NCBI GenBank assembly: GCA_964520045.1
Contig: CAZFMJ010000003.1
Coordinates: forward strand, 27,283-91,282
Direction of reading: 5' to 3'
DNA length: 64,000 nt
From: CAZFMJ01 sp964520045
Lineage (GTDB): Bacteria > Elusimicrobiota > Elusimicrobia > Elusimicrobiales > CAZFMJ01
Shown here: in pieces, positions 16,246-24,393 of the stretch
Position numbering within the stretch: the first letter of the stretch is position 1
How the letters are laid out: every line of letters starts with the position of its first letter
The notes under the pieces: model-generated
What the model saw: only the letters and a program-made list of their open reading frames with translations
Databases searched by the model: none
Told to the model about the DNA's origin: nothing
Program-made: the position numbers and the translations under genes

Positions 16246-18099
16246 ATGATAAAAACCCCACAAAAACCAAAAACGATAAAAGAAGTAGATTCTGTAACCA
16301 TACGCTTTGCCGGAGATTCCGGAGACGGAATACAGCTTACCGGCAGTCAGTTTGCCACAGCCACGGCTCTGGCAGGCAATGATTTAAGCACCATGCCCGA
16401 CTATCCGGCTGAAATACGGGCGCCTGCAGGCTCTCTGGGAGGAGTAAGCGGCTTTCAGGTCCATTTCGGTCCGGATAAGATACTGACGCCCGGGGACAAA
16501 CCCGATGTGCTGGTGGCGATGAATCCGGCCGCTCTGGCTGTAAATATAAAGAATATAGAGCGCGGAGCCATCATACTGGCCAATTCGGACGCTTTTAACG
16601 CGCAAACCCTTGAAAAAGCCGGTTTTAAAACCAATCCGCTTGAAGACGGAAGCCTTGCCAACTACAGGGTATTTCCCGTGGCAATGACAACTTTCACGCA
16701 GAAGGCTCTTGAAAAAACAAGCCTTACAAAAACGCAGATAGCCAAATGTAAGAATTTCTACGCTCTGGGCATAATGTATTGGATGTACGGACTGCCCATA
16801 GAACCGACAATACGGTGGATGGACCAGAAATTCAAGAAAACCCCGGAAATGGCGCAAGCCAACAAGCTTGCCCTCACTACAGGCTATGATTTCGCGGAAT
16901 CCACTGAAATTTTTGACGCAAAATACACGGTAAAAAAGGCCCCCGCTCCGCCCGGCAAATACCGCAATGTCACAGGCAATGAAGCGGCGGCGCTTGGTCT
17001 TATAGCGGCGGCAAACAGGGCAAAACGCGGTCTTTTCTATGCTTCCTATCCCATAACTCCGGCTTCCGAAATACTGCAGGAAATATCAAAAAGAATAACA
17101 CCGTCCGTTAAAGTGCTTCAGTGCGAAGATGAAATAGCCTCCGTCTGCGCGGCCATAGGCGCGTCTTTCGCGGGCAGTCTGGGAGCAACCGGAACAAGCG
17201 GTCCCGGCCTATCCCTTAAAACGGAGGCCATAGGCCTCGCCGTAATAGCCGAACTTCCGCTGGTCATAGTCAATGTCCAGCGCGGAGGCCCGTCCACGGG
17301 TCTTCCCACAAAAACCGAGCAGGCTGACCTGCTTCAGGCCGTTTTCGGCCGGCACGGCGAATCGCCGGTGGTGGTGCTGGCGGCCTCCACATCCGCGGAA
17401 TGCTTTACGCTGGCCGTTGAGGCAAGCCGGATAGCCATGAAATATATGACTCCCGTTATACTGCTGTCGGACGGCTATCTGGCAAACACTTCGGGCCCGC
17501 TCAAAATACCGTCATTGAACGAGCTTCCGCAATTTGAGAATCCGCCCCTGCCCGACCCCGAAAAATTTGCGCCCTACATGCGCGATCCGGACACACTGGC
17601 AAGACCGTGGGCCGCGCCCGGCACGGCGGGCTATGAACACCGCATAGGCGGTCTGGAAAAAACAGATATCACGGGAACTGTTAGTTATGACGCCGATAAT
17701 CATGAAATAATGATGCGAAAGCGCGCTGAAAAAATAGCCGGAGTAGCGAGAGAAATACCGGCCACTAAAGTTCTGGGACCCGCCGAAGGAGACCTGCTGG
17801 TCATAGGCTGGGGTTCCTCCTACGGCGCCATAACCGCCGCTGTCACCGAATGCCAAAAGAAGGGAATGCATGTCTCTTCCGCTCATGTGCGCCACTTAAA
17901 CCCGCTTCCTCCTGATTTGGGCTCGGTGCTCAGGCGCTTCAGAAGAGTGCTCGTGCCGGAGGAAAATCTCGGCCAGTTCAGTTTCATTCTGCGCTCCCGC
18001 TATCTTGTCGACACGATCCAGCTTAATAAGGTCAAAGGACAGCCGATAAAGATAGAGGACATAAAAAATAAAATCCAGGAATTGCTCTCAACGAGGTAA
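16246..18099 (+). CDS. korA: 2-oxoacid:ferredoxin oxidoreductase, fused gamma-alpha subunit
   Basis: 617 residues. Residues 1-190 are the gamma domain (IRFAGDSGDGIQLTGSQFA); from about 245 on is the pyruvate:ferredoxin oxidoreductase alpha region with EAAALGLIAAANRAKRG, YPITPASEIL and QCEDEIASVCAAIGASFAG. With the beta subunit it oxidises a 2-oxoacid, probably 2-oxoglutarate or a branched-chain acid, to the acyl-CoA with reduction of ferredoxin, or works in reverse. GAGGAG lies before the ATG. Substrate cannot be read from sequence. No delta ferredoxin subunit is adjacent. Confidence 0.93.
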   Translation: MIKTPQKPKTIKEVDSVTIRFAGDSGDGIQLTGSQFATATALAGNDLSTMPDYPAEIRAPAGSLGGVSGFQVHFGPDKILTPGDKPDVLVAMNPAALAVNIKNIERGAIILANSDAFNAQTLEKAGFKTNPLEDGSLANYRVFPVAMTTFTQKALEKTSLTKTQIAKCKNFYALGIMYWMYGLPIEPTIRWMDQKFKKTPEMAQANKLALTTGYDFAESTEIFDAKYTVKKAPAPPGKYRNVTGNEAAALGLIAAANRAKRGLFYASYPITPASEILQEISKRITPSVKVLQCEDEIASVCAAIGASFAGSLGATGTSGPGLSLKTEAIGLAVIAELPLVIVNVQRGGPSTGLPTKTEQADLLQAVFGRHGESPVVVLAASTSAECFTLAVEASRIAMKYMTPVILLSDGYLANTSGPLKIPSLNELPQFENPPLPDPEKFAPYMRDPDTLARPWAAPGTAGYEHRIGGLEKTDITGTVSYDADNHEIMMRKRAEKIAGVAREIPATKVLGPAEGDLLVIGWGSSYGAITAAVTECQKKGMHVSSAHVRHLNPLPPDLGSVLRRFRRVLVPEENLGQFSFILRSRYLVDTIQLNKVKGQPIKIEDIKNKIQELLSTR

Positions 18100-18106
18100 A
18101 CCAAAC

Positions 18107-19135
18107 ATGAAAAATGCTCAATCAGCTCTAACAGCAAAAGATTACGCTTCAGACCAGCGGGTGAAATGGTGCCCGGGATGCGGCTGTTATTCCGTGCTTG
18201 CCCAGGTGCAAAAAAATCTCGCTATGCAGGGGGTGCCTCCTGAAAACTGCGTGTTCATTTCCGGCATAGGCTGTTCCAGCCGGTTTCCATATTACATGGG
18301 CACGTACGGCTTCCATACCCTTCACGGGCGCGCCCTTCCCATTGCCACCGGAGTAAAGCTGGCCAATCCGGCGCTGTCCGTATGGGTCATAACCGGAGAC
18401 GGGGACGGACTCGCCATAGGCGGAAACCACATGTTTCACGCCTTGCGGCGCAATGTGGGCGTGAAAATAATTCTTTTCAACAACAGGATTTACGGTCTCA
18501 CGAAAGGGCAGGCCTCTCCCACCTCAAAGCTGGGCACAAAGACCAAAACCTCTCCTTACGGAACCATAGAAAGACCGGTCAATCCCCTGCGGTTTGCCAT
18601 AGGCGCGGAAGCCACCTTTGTGGCGCGCTCTGCGGCGTCAGACCCCGCGCATCTCCTCCAGATGCTTGACAGGGCGGCTAAACATAAAGGAACCGCCTTT
18701 ATTGAGGTATATCTTGACTGCGAGGTATTTTCCGACGGCGAGTTTGCGGGCATAATGGACCCGCAGATACGGGAAGATAATCTTCTGCGGCTGGAGCACG
18801 GCAAACCCCTTGTTTTCGGCAAGAACAAAAACAAAGGCATCGTCATGGAAAACTGCGCTCCCAAAACAGTGGAATTTGACGCCGGCAAACCGCCTTCAAC
18901 CATAATGAGACACGATGAAAAAGCTCCGCCCGAACATGCCTTCCAGCTCACCAGATTCGCTCCGCCCGAATTTCCCGTGCCCGTCGGCGTATTCAGGCAG
19001 ACCGACGAGCTTTCTCATGAGGAAAAAATGGCGGAACTTACAAAAGCGGCGGCTAAACCCGGAGGAGACACTCTTGAGGCCCTGCTCTCAGGACCGGACG
19101 CATGGGAAATTAATCCTTCGACTCCCAAGTCTTAA
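18107..19135 (+). CDS. korB: 2-oxoacid:ferredoxin oxidoreductase, TPP-binding beta subunit
   Basis: 342 residues. The N-terminus has VKWCPGCGCYSVLAQ, with cysteines for a [4Fe-4S] cluster, then GIGCSSRFPYYM, and the thiamine-diphosphate motif GDGDGLAIGGNH through NNRIYGLTKGQ. It follows korA by 7 bases and forms the catalytic pair with it. The C-terminal 90 residues extend beyond the TPP domain and include FAPPEFPVPVGVFR, a segment common in KorB proteins. Confidence 0.93.
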   Translation: MKNAQSALTAKDYASDQRVKWCPGCGCYSVLAQVQKNLAMQGVPPENCVFISGIGCSSRFPYYMGTYGFHTLHGRALPIATGVKLANPALSVWVITGDGDGLAIGGNHMFHALRRNVGVKIILFNNRIYGLTKGQASPTSKLGTKTKTSPYGTIERPVNPLRFAIGAEATFVARSAASDPAHLLQMLDRAAKHKGTAFIEVYLDCEVFSDGEFAGIMDPQIREDNLLRLEHGKPLVFGKNKNKGIVMENCAPKTVEFDAGKPPSTIMRHDEKAPPEHAFQLTRFAPPEFPVPVGVFRQTDELSHEEKMAELTKAAAKPGGDTLEALLSGPDAWEINPSTPKS

Positions 19136-19160
19136 GGCCCGAGTAACATTGAAGGAGTTC

Positions 19161-19231
19161 GCTCAGGATTAATACGCTTAATACTGAGCAGCCGCAAACA
19201 CATCTTTCTTATGATTAAGGAAAAGGATGTG
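19161..19231. terminator. Two hairpins between the convergent korB and tatD genes
   Basis: GCTCAG (19161-19166) pairs with CTGAGC (19184-19189) and encloses ATTAA/TTAAT. A second hairpin runs from CACATC (19199) to GATGTG (19231) with a stem that includes TTTCTTA and TAAGGAAA. The pair lies in the 98-base gap between two genes that meet tail to tail and could end transcription from both sides. Long T runs are absent, so the strength is uncertain. Confidence 0.45.
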
Positions 19232-19233
19232 AC

Positions 19234-20058
19234 TTACGCGCTGTCGAATGTATTAAAAAATAAATCACTGCAGTTTTTAAAAGTAATTTCAGCAACCGAT
19301 TCGACCCTTACGCCTAATGCCTGAGCAAGAGCGCAAGCTATCTCGGGCAGACGCGAAGGGTCGTTTCTTTTCCCGCGTATTGACTGGGGAGGGAGGTAGG
19401 GGCAGTCTGTTTCCAGCACTATTTTTTCAAGTCCGGCCTTTTTTGCTATATCCCTGAGTTCATTGTTTTTTGGATATGTTATGGTCCCGTTTATGCCCAA
19501 AGCAAGCCCCATATCCAAAGCCCGGAATGCGTCTTTCTGCGTTCCGGAAAAACAGTGAAGCACGCCTGAAAACCGCGCATTTTTAAATCCTTTCCAATCA
19601 GCGCCTATAATTTCAAGCAGATCCGAGTAGGCATTCGCCTCTTTTTCAGGATTACTTCCGTTCCTGCAATGGAATATAACAGGTCTGCGCAGTTCATCGG
19701 CGATTTTCAGCAGACGCGAAAAAACTTCTTTCTGCATGTCTTTGGGATGTTTTGTCCGGGCATAATCCAGACCTATTTCTCCCAAAGCTGTTATTTTGTG
19801 CTCGCCGAATATTTTTTTTAATTTTGCCTCTGTTGAAGGATTAAACAAATCGCAGCCATGCGGATGCAGCCCAAGGGCGCAGAATATTTTGTCCGGATAT
19901 TTTCCGGACAAGCCGATAACATTGTCCCAGTCGGACGGGAAGCATCCTATTTCAATTATTTTTGTCACGCCCGCGGAAAACACATCCGCCACAACCTCGT
20001 CCCTGTCGGAGTCAAAGGCGGAATCGCAAAGATGCGCATGTGATTCAAATAGTTCCAT
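19234..20058 (-). CDS. tatD: TatD-family metal-dependent hydrolase (DNase)
   Basis: 274 residues from the ATG at 20058. Metal-site motifs are ESHAHLCD at the N-terminus, ALGEIGLDYAR, VIFHCRNG, VLHCFSGTQKDA and LETDCPYLPPQSIRGKRNDP. TatD proteins are 3'-5' exonucleases that act on DNA or RNA and on damaged ends. A start at 20082 would add eight poorly conserved hydrophobic residues. The gene is divergent from the RNA ligase gene, with 86 bases between them. Confidence 0.93.
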   Translation of the reverse strand: MELFESHAHLCDSAFDSDRDEVVADVFSAGVTKIIEIGCFPSDWDNVIGLSGKYPDKIFCALGLHPHGCDLFNPSTEAKLKKIFGEHKITALGEIGLDYARTKHPKDMQKEVFSRLLKIADELRRPVIFHCRNGSNPEKEANAYSDLLEIIGADWKGFKNARFSGVLHCFSGTQKDAFRALDMGLALGINGTITYPKNNELRDIAKKAGLEKIVLETDCPYLPPQSIRGKRNDPSRLPEIACALAQALGVRVESVAEITFKNCSDLFFNTFDSA

Positions 20059-20144
20059 GGCAATATAATACAAAAAACTCACAATGCAATATTATGATAG
20101 AATACTGGCTCGACTAACGACGGGGAAATATCCGGAGGAATAAA

Positions 20145-21167
20145 ATGAAACGCGAACTTGCCTCAATTCAAAAGATATTAAACATTACGGGGATAGACGG
20201 AGCGGATAAAATAGAATTGGCGCACATACTGGGCTGGCAATGCGTTGTGAAAAAAGGGGAATTTAAAACCGGTGATTTATGTGTTTACTGCGAAGTTGAT
20301 TCCGTTTTACCCGAAGGGAATCCGCACTTTGAATTCCTGCGCGAAAGATGCTTCAGGGACAACGGCGCGCAAAAAGGCTTCCGCATCAAAACGATACGCC
20401 TGCGCAAACAAATCAGCCAGGGGATTGCGTTTCCATTGTCTATCCTTGCCCCCGGTGAATACAAGGACGGAGACCCTGTCACCAAAATACTTGGAGTAGT
20501 CAAATGGGATCCCCCTGTTCCGGCGGCGCTTGCGGGCGAGGTTCTGGGTGAGTTCCCGTCATTCATTCCTAAAACCGACGAGCTGCGCATCCAGTCGGCG
20601 CCCGAAACCTTAGATGAACTCAAAGGCAAAAAGGTCTATATAAGCGAAAAGGTTGACGGCACCAGCGCTACTATATATTTCAACAGCGGAGATTTCGGCG
20701 TATGCAGCCGAAATCTTGAATTAAAAGAAACCGAAAATAATGCTTATTGGAAAGTTGCCAAAAGACTGGATGTTGCGAATAAGCTCAAAACCTTTGGAAA
20801 AAATATTGCTATACAGGGTGAACTGGCAGGACCGGGCGTGCAAAAGAATTTACTGCGTCTGCAGGATTTGGAAATATTTGTCTTTAATATTTTCTTTTTG
20901 GACGAACGCCGGTATTGCGGTTTTTCCGAACTCAAAGAGCTGGCGGACAAATTCGGCTTAAAAACAGTGCCTGTTCTGTCTAAAGATATTGAATTTAGTT
21001 TTACCTTAGACCAGCTTCTGGAAATGGCAAAAGGCAAATATGCCGGCACAAGCAATGACAGGGAAGGCATTGTTATACGTACGATGACGGAAACGCATTC
21101 CGAGGCCATGAAAGGAAGAATGTCATTTAAAGTATTGAATAATGACTTTCTTGCTAAAGAAGAATGA
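20145..21167 (+). CDS. RNA ligase of the Rnl5 (Deinococcus DraRnl) type
   Basis: 340 residues. The N-terminal 120 residues form an OB-like domain (ELASIQKILNITGIDGADKI), then the nucleotidyltransferase motifs: I EKVDGTSATIYF with the AMP-accepting Lys, III AIQGELAGPGV, IV DREGIVIRTM and V SFKVLNNDFL. This domain order is that of Rnl5 enzymes, which seal nicks with a 3'-hydroxyl RNA end next to a 5'-phosphate in duplexes. GGAGGAATAAA precedes the ATG. The last four bases overlap the rlmN start, so the two products are made together. The substrate in this organism is unknown. Confidence 0.88.
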   Translation: MKRELASIQKILNITGIDGADKIELAHILGWQCVVKKGEFKTGDLCVYCEVDSVLPEGNPHFEFLRERCFRDNGAQKGFRIKTIRLRKQISQGIAFPLSILAPGEYKDGDPVTKILGVVKWDPPVPAALAGEVLGEFPSFIPKTDELRIQSAPETLDELKGKKVYISEKVDGTSATIYFNSGDFGVCSRNLELKETENNAYWKVAKRLDVANKLKTFGKNIAIQGELAGPGVQKNLLRLQDLEIFVFNIFFLDERRYCGFSELKELADKFGLKTVPVLSKDIEFSFTLDQLLEMAKGKYAGTSNDREGIVIRTMTETHSEAMKGRMSFKVLNNDFLAKEE

Positions 21168-22198
21168 GATTTGATCTTATAGAAGATTTTGCCCGAAAAA
21201 ACAGCTGGCCTGAGTACAGGCTGACGCAGATTTCCGGCTATATCTTCAAAAAAAGCATCTCCTCATGGGATGAAGCGGTGTCTCTTCCTGCTGATTTAAG
21301 AACCGAACTTAAAAAAAACTTCGGCATTCTTTCATTTTCCGCCCAGCAAACGCTTCGTTCAAAAGATTTACGGGCAAAAAAAGCCCTGTTAAAACTTGAG
21401 AAAGACGGCCTTAACATAGAGACGGCGCTCATACGGCCGATGCCGGACAAATGGTGCGCCTGCCTGTCAACTCAGGCCGGCTGTCCGATAAAATGCCCCT
21501 TCTGTGCCACCGGTCGGTCGGGATTTGCGCGAAATTTAAGCGCGGAAGAGATATGCGATCAAGCGCTTTTCTGGAATCAGGTTATAACAAAGGAAAACAT
21601 AGCCAAACGCCTGTCCAGCATAGTTTATATGGGAATGGGCGAACCCTTTTTTAATTACGGGGCGCTTTCTAAAAGCATAAAGCTTTTATCTTCTCCCGAC
21701 TTGTTCGGGTTGGGCCAAAGGCATATTTCGGTATCAACCGCGGGCCACATGCCGGGAATACTTCAGCTTGCCAAGGATTTTCCGCAAGTTAATCTTGCGG
21801 TATCCCTTCATTCGGCGGATGACAGACTGCGCGACAAGCTCGTGCCCATAAACAGGACCTTCGGGCTTAAAAATCTCAGACACTGCCTGAACGACTATAT
21901 AAAAATTACAAACCGGCGAGTGTTTATAGAATATGCGCTTATGTCGGAGGTAAACGATTCAAAAAAAGACGCGGAAGTTCTGGCTGAATGGATAAAATCT
22001 TTAAATGACGGAAAGCTTCTGCATGTGAATTTACTGCAGTGCAACGAAACGTCCGGCTTCTACAAGCCGTCTTCGGACGACAAAATGAAAACCTTTTCCA
22101 ATATGCTCAAAAGAGTAAAAATCCCCGTCACCATCCGCAAAAGCCTCGGCTCGGATATAAAAGCCGCCTGCGGGCAGCTTAGAAATCATCCTCAGTGA
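21164..22198 (+). CDS. rlmN: Dual-specificity RNA methyltransferase RlmN
   Basis: 344 residues. Radical SAM motif CPIKCPFC with C-terminal and mid-chain catalytic cysteines (KAACGQLRN near the end), plus MGMGEPFFNY and ISVSTAGHMPGI. RlmN makes 2-methyladenosine in 23S rRNA (A2503) and some tRNAs. It overlaps the RNA ligase gene in ATGA. Its last five codons and stop are copied in the tandem duplication that follows. Confidence 0.94.
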   Translation: MRFDLIEDFARKNSWPEYRLTQISGYIFKKSISSWDEAVSLPADLRTELKKNFGILSFSAQQTLRSKDLRAKKALLKLEKDGLNIETALIRPMPDKWCACLSTQAGCPIKCPFCATGRSGFARNLSAEEICDQALFWNQVITKENIAKRLSSIVYMGMGEPFFNYGALSKSIKLLSSPDLFGLGQRHISVSTAGHMPGILQLAKDFPQVNLAVSLHSADDRLRDKLVPINRTFGLKNLRHCLNDYIKITNRRVFIEYALMSEVNDSKKDAEVLAEWIKSLNDGKLLHVNLLQCNETSGFYKPSSDDKMKTFSNMLKRVKIPVTIRKSLGSDIKAACGQLRNHPQ

Positions 22199-22425
22199 TC
22201 AGCGGGTACCTCCGGAGCGACAGCAAAGGAGGTGCCAGCTCACCCCATTCTTTCCTTAACAGCATTGAGAATGGGGCGACCCAAACTCACTACCTTCAAG
22301 GTTTTGTTTGGGACGGAAATCATCCTCAGTGATCGGCGGGTACCTCCGGAGCGACAGCAAAGGAGGTGCCAGCTCACCCCATTCTTTCCTTAACAGCATT
22401 GAGAATGGGGCGACCCAAACTCACT
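22182..22425. repeat. Tandem duplication of 110 bases starting inside rlmN
   Basis: Bases 22182-22291 recur at 22316-22425 with a single mismatch (A/G near 22201), offset by 134 bases. The unit begins in the last codons of rlmN, so the second copy carries a relic of its end and stop. Each unit contains two stem-loops: GGTACCTCC with GGAGGTGCC, and CCCCATTCT with AGAATGGGG. Between the copies CCAAAC and GTTTGG form a third. The copies are non-coding on both strands as far as I can see. The hairpins may serve as terminators or as a structured RNA. Confidence 0.85.
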
Positions 22426-22435
22426 GCTTTTTCCG

Positions 22436-22483
22436 CCTCTCTGCTTTTGGCAGAGGGCGAGATCCCGCCGGACTATGCGGCGG
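22436..22483. repeat. Variant of the palindromic cassette found after the tRNA-Ser genes
   Basis: CCTCTCTGC...GCAGAGGGCGAGATC followed by CCCGCCGGACTATGCGGCGG has the same order of parts (C/T-rich stem, GGCGAGATC core, third palindrome) as the cassettes at 24327 and 24594, but with changed bases and a different third stem. It lies directly after the rlmN tandem duplication. Confidence 0.55.
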
Positions 22484-22527
22484 AAAAGACTGTTTGGGGC
22501 CGTTTAGCTATCCCGTCTGTATGCCCG

Positions 22528-22562
22528 CTGTCTACTATCTGCCTTCTACTATCTGCTGCCTA
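22528..22562. repeat. Heptad array of the CTATCTG type
   Basis: Five 7-base units run in phase: CTGTCTA, CTATCTG, CCTTCTA, CTATCTG, CTGCCTA. The array ends at the stop codon of the exported proline-rich protein gene on the minus strand, whose last residues are therefore set by it. Confidence 0.65.
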
Positions 22563-23042
22563 TCTATAGCTTTCTAATCTTCTGAACTTCAAATCAACTC
22601 TCTCAGTAAGAATTTTCAGTTCGGGAATGCTAACCTCGATGCGGACGCACGTCTTTATGAGTAGAGCCCTTTTGAAATACTCAAGAGCGCGGACAATGGC
22701 AATATCCGAAGCTCCGTCTAAAACCTCCAGATTGTCTTTGAGTAGTTTCTTTTCTACGGAATTCAAATTTTCAAGGGGACCGGAACCCGCCAAATCATAA
22801 ATCACATTGAACGCATGATTTATTTTCGCCAAAACCTGAGGAGGCACCGGCGGAGTAATGATCGGCGGATATGGAAAGGGCGAAGGCGGGGGAGGAGGCG
22901 GAATAAACGGATTTCCGACGGCGGACAAGCCGTCTGCCGCAGACTGCGCCTTTTCAAAAACCGTCAAATTCCCGGCATGAGCCATAGCCAAATTCAATGA
23001 CATCACTGCGGGAATCAATACTGCTAATTTGCTTTTTTTCAT
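22560..23042 (-). CDS. Exported protein with a proline run, unknown function
   Basis: 160 residues. A signal peptide covers residues 1-23 (MKKSKLAVLIPAVMSLNLAM then HAG). Residues about 48-68 form a proline-rich segment with PPPPPP and ITPPVPP, followed by a helical C-terminal domain rich in Leu and Lys. AAGGAGA precedes the ATG. I do not recognise the family. The protein at 43698-44633 has the same plan: signal peptide, short linker, PPPPP segment, folded C-terminus. Location should be periplasm or outer surface. Confidence 0.75.
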   Translation of the reverse strand: MKKSKLAVLIPAVMSLNLAMAHAGNLTVFEKAQSAADGLSAVGNPFIPPPPPPSPFPYPPIITPPVPPQVLAKINHAFNVIYDLAGSGPLENLNSVEKKLLKDNLEVLDGASDIAIVRALEYFKRALLIKTCVRIEVSIPELKILTERVDLKFRRLESYR

Positions 23043-23093
23043 TTTGTCTCCTTTTCTTTTGTCATGCCCAAACGTCGTTACCGGCTTGTCCGC

Positions 23094-23153
23094 GTCCCGC
23101 CCTGAGGGACAGTCCCGTCCTTTGAATTATCGGAATGGGACGTCCTGCGGGAC
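23094..23153. repeat. GTCCC/GGGAC palindrome pair
   Basis: GTCCC and GGGAC recur four times in alternating direction between 23094 and 23153, for example CGTCCCGCCCTGAGGGAC and GGGACGTCCTGCGGGAC, so several alternative hairpins can form. It sits between the exported protein gene and a small downstream gene. No T run follows. Confidence 0.4.
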
Positions 23154-23164
23154 ATCGTATAAAA

Positions 23165-23335
23165 CTACGGCAAATGAACCTTGAAAGGCGAAACACTAAC
23201 CACTTTGTTGTTTTTCCAAATAACAAGCGGTATCTTGGTTTTGCGATGTTCAAGAATAACCTCAGCAACAGCTTCGCGCATAGCCAATTCGGCTTTTTCA
23301 CTGATATTAAGCCTTTTTTTAGCGGCACGTTTCAT
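23165..23335 (-). CDS. Small basic protein of 56 residues, unknown
   Basis: A good GGAGG lies ten bases before an ATG at 23335. The product starts MKRAAKKRLNISEKAELAM and has a hydrophobic centre PLVIWKNNKVVSV. The first half is predicted as a charged amphipathic helix and the second half as two strands. It has no recognised domain. It is the third of a row of small genes on the same strand after hicB, so it may be an antitoxin-like or nucleic-acid-binding protein, but that is only context. The codon pattern and strong ribosome site make it a real gene. Confidence 0.6.
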   Translation of the reverse strand: MKRAAKKRLNISEKAELAMREAVAEVILEHRKTKIPLVIWKNNKVVSVSPFKVHLP

Positions 23336-23377
23336 TTTACGGTTCCTCCCATGCGCGAAAATACAGGAAGCGGTTAT

Positions 23378-23551
23378 TTATTCCGCCAAAGATTTTTTGG
23401 ACCAAAAACCGCAGGAAATGGTCTTATTGATAACATCCTCCGGCATTTTATGTCCGAAACATTTGTGTTCGCTGTCGAGATTTTTGCAATCCGCACAGCG
23501 CACATTGCTTTTACCTGTAAACATTCCGAGAATCATGCAGATAAACCGCAT
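23378..23551 (-). CDS. Small cysteine-rich protein of 57 residues, unknown
   Basis: The ATG at 23551 has GGGAGG five bases upstream. The product contains four cysteines likely to bind metal: CADC, then KCFGHK and ISCGFW. Two histidines lie beside them. The first 13 residues are hydrophobic. It resembles small zinc- or iron-binding proteins of unknown role. It stands 42 bases before the next small gene and 39 bases after hicB on the same strand, so all may share a message. Confidence 0.6.
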   Translation of the reverse strand: MRFICMILGMFTGKSNVRCADCKNLDSEHKCFGHKMPEDVINKTISCGFWSKKSLAE

Positions 23552-23590
23552 TGAAACCTCCCGAGAAAATTGAGCGACAATCCCAAGTTC

Positions 23591-23977
23591 CTAGACGCCT
23601 CTGCTAAACGGATGTATTTGAACGCGCGCTGTGGAAATCAGGAACAACGCATATTGATTTACTGAAACACCTTCTTCTATAGCTTCTTCCTTCAGGCTAT
23701 ACTGCAAGGCCTTTGGAATGCGCGGGAGAAATCGCCCGCCCAGTTTCTGCCCCGACAGTGTTTGCGGAATAGGCAGTTTATTTTCTTTCCTAATGCGGAG
23801 ATGCAGGTTTATCGCATTATCAAGTTCTTTCAACGCTTCGTTATCGGTATCACCTAAAGCAGAGCACCCCGGTATTTCTGGAGCAACAGCAACCCAGTAT
23901 TTATCTTCCGCGCCGTAGAAAACTTTTCGGATGTAGGTGGACTTATTATGTGTTTCTCTTTTAGCCGCTTTGCGCAT
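23591..23977 (-). CDS. hicB: HicB-type antitoxin
   Basis: 128 residues. The N-terminal half is the HicB partial RNase H-like fold with YWVAVAPEIPGCSALGDT and EALKELDNAI, and the C-terminal half carries a ribbon-helix-helix-like or HicB DNA-binding part (GGRFLPRIPKALQYSLKEEA and EEGVSVNQYALFLIS). ACGGAGGA lies before the ATG. HicB normally neutralises the HicA RNase and represses the operon. Here the toxin gene lies immediately upstream on the same strand and is interrupted. Confidence 0.88.
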   Translation of the reverse strand: MRKAAKRETHNKSTYIRKVFYGAEDKYWVAVAPEIPGCSALGDTDNEALKELDNAINLHLRIRKENKLPIPQTLSGQKLGGRFLPRIPKALQYSLKEEAIEEGVSVNQYALFLISTARVQIHPFSRGV

Positions 23978-23989
23978 AACTCCTCCGTT

Positions 23990-24235
23990 TCATTTTATCG
24001 TTAAGCCGTAAACATCCACTATCTTTAGAAACCGGGCAATTCGGCAAGGCTTGGCTTCCCTGTCTTTTTCCTGTAGATTTAAAACCGCCCCTCAGGAATG
24101 CTTGTAGCCTCTGTGGCTTCCGATTTGCCCCGCAAATATAAATCCATGCGCTTCAACCAGCCTGACGAAATCAGCGAAACGAACATTATTCTTGGCTCCA
24201 GACCGAAGCCGCCGGAGCAGGATTTTGTTCTTCAT
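23990..24235 (-). pseudogene. hicA: hicA toxin gene interrupted by an in-frame TGA
   Basis: An ATG at 24235 opens a HicA-like frame (MKNKILLRRLRSGAKNNVRF then GSHRGYKHS) that meets TGA at codon 48 (24094-24092). The same frame continues after the TGA with LNLQEKDREAKP and RIARFLKIVDVYGL, which matches the second half of this HicA subfamily, and stops at 23990 just before hicB. No shift of frame is needed, so a single base change explains the break. The catalytic histidine segment GSHR is in the first half. The toxin is probably inactive unless the stop is read through. Confidence 0.8.
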
Positions 24236-24326
24236 ATTAATACAATATCACCCGCAATATCATTTGTCAAGGGCTAGGCCGCGGAAAGCCGTATAATACC
24301 ATAATCGGACAACCGATGTTATCCTT

Positions 24327-24393
24327 GGCGGATCCGCCTCTCCGCTTTCAGCGGAGGGCGAGATCTCGCCAAAATTTGCCAGCAAATTTTGGC
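24327..24393. repeat. Palindromic cassette after the first tRNA-Ser gene
   Basis: Four adjacent palindromes: GGCGGATCCGCC (24327-24338), CTCCGC-TTTCA-GCGGAG (24340-24356), GGCGAGATCTCGCC (24357-24370) and a 26-base near-palindrome with arms GCCAAAATTTGC / GCAAATTTTGGC (24368-24393). The last one includes the encoded CCA end of the tRNA. A copy follows the second tRNA-Ser gene. On the RNA strand GCGGAGAGG at the far end could pair with the tRNA's own 3' strand CCTCTCCGC. Confidence 0.85.

Noticed and set aside
22182..22425. CRISPR array
   Set aside because: There are only two long copies, one 24-base spacer-like gap, and no cas genes. It is a tandem duplication.
23135..23573. Two overlapping plus-strand frames in the small-gene region
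   Set aside because: The minus strand has short frames with strong ribosome sites covering the same bases. The plus-strand frames lack them.
24092..24094. UGA recoding as a general genetic code change
   Set aside because: Other genes here, such as rlmN, hdrC and tsaC, end with TGA in the expected place, so TGA is a stop in this genome. The hicA TGA is treated as a break.
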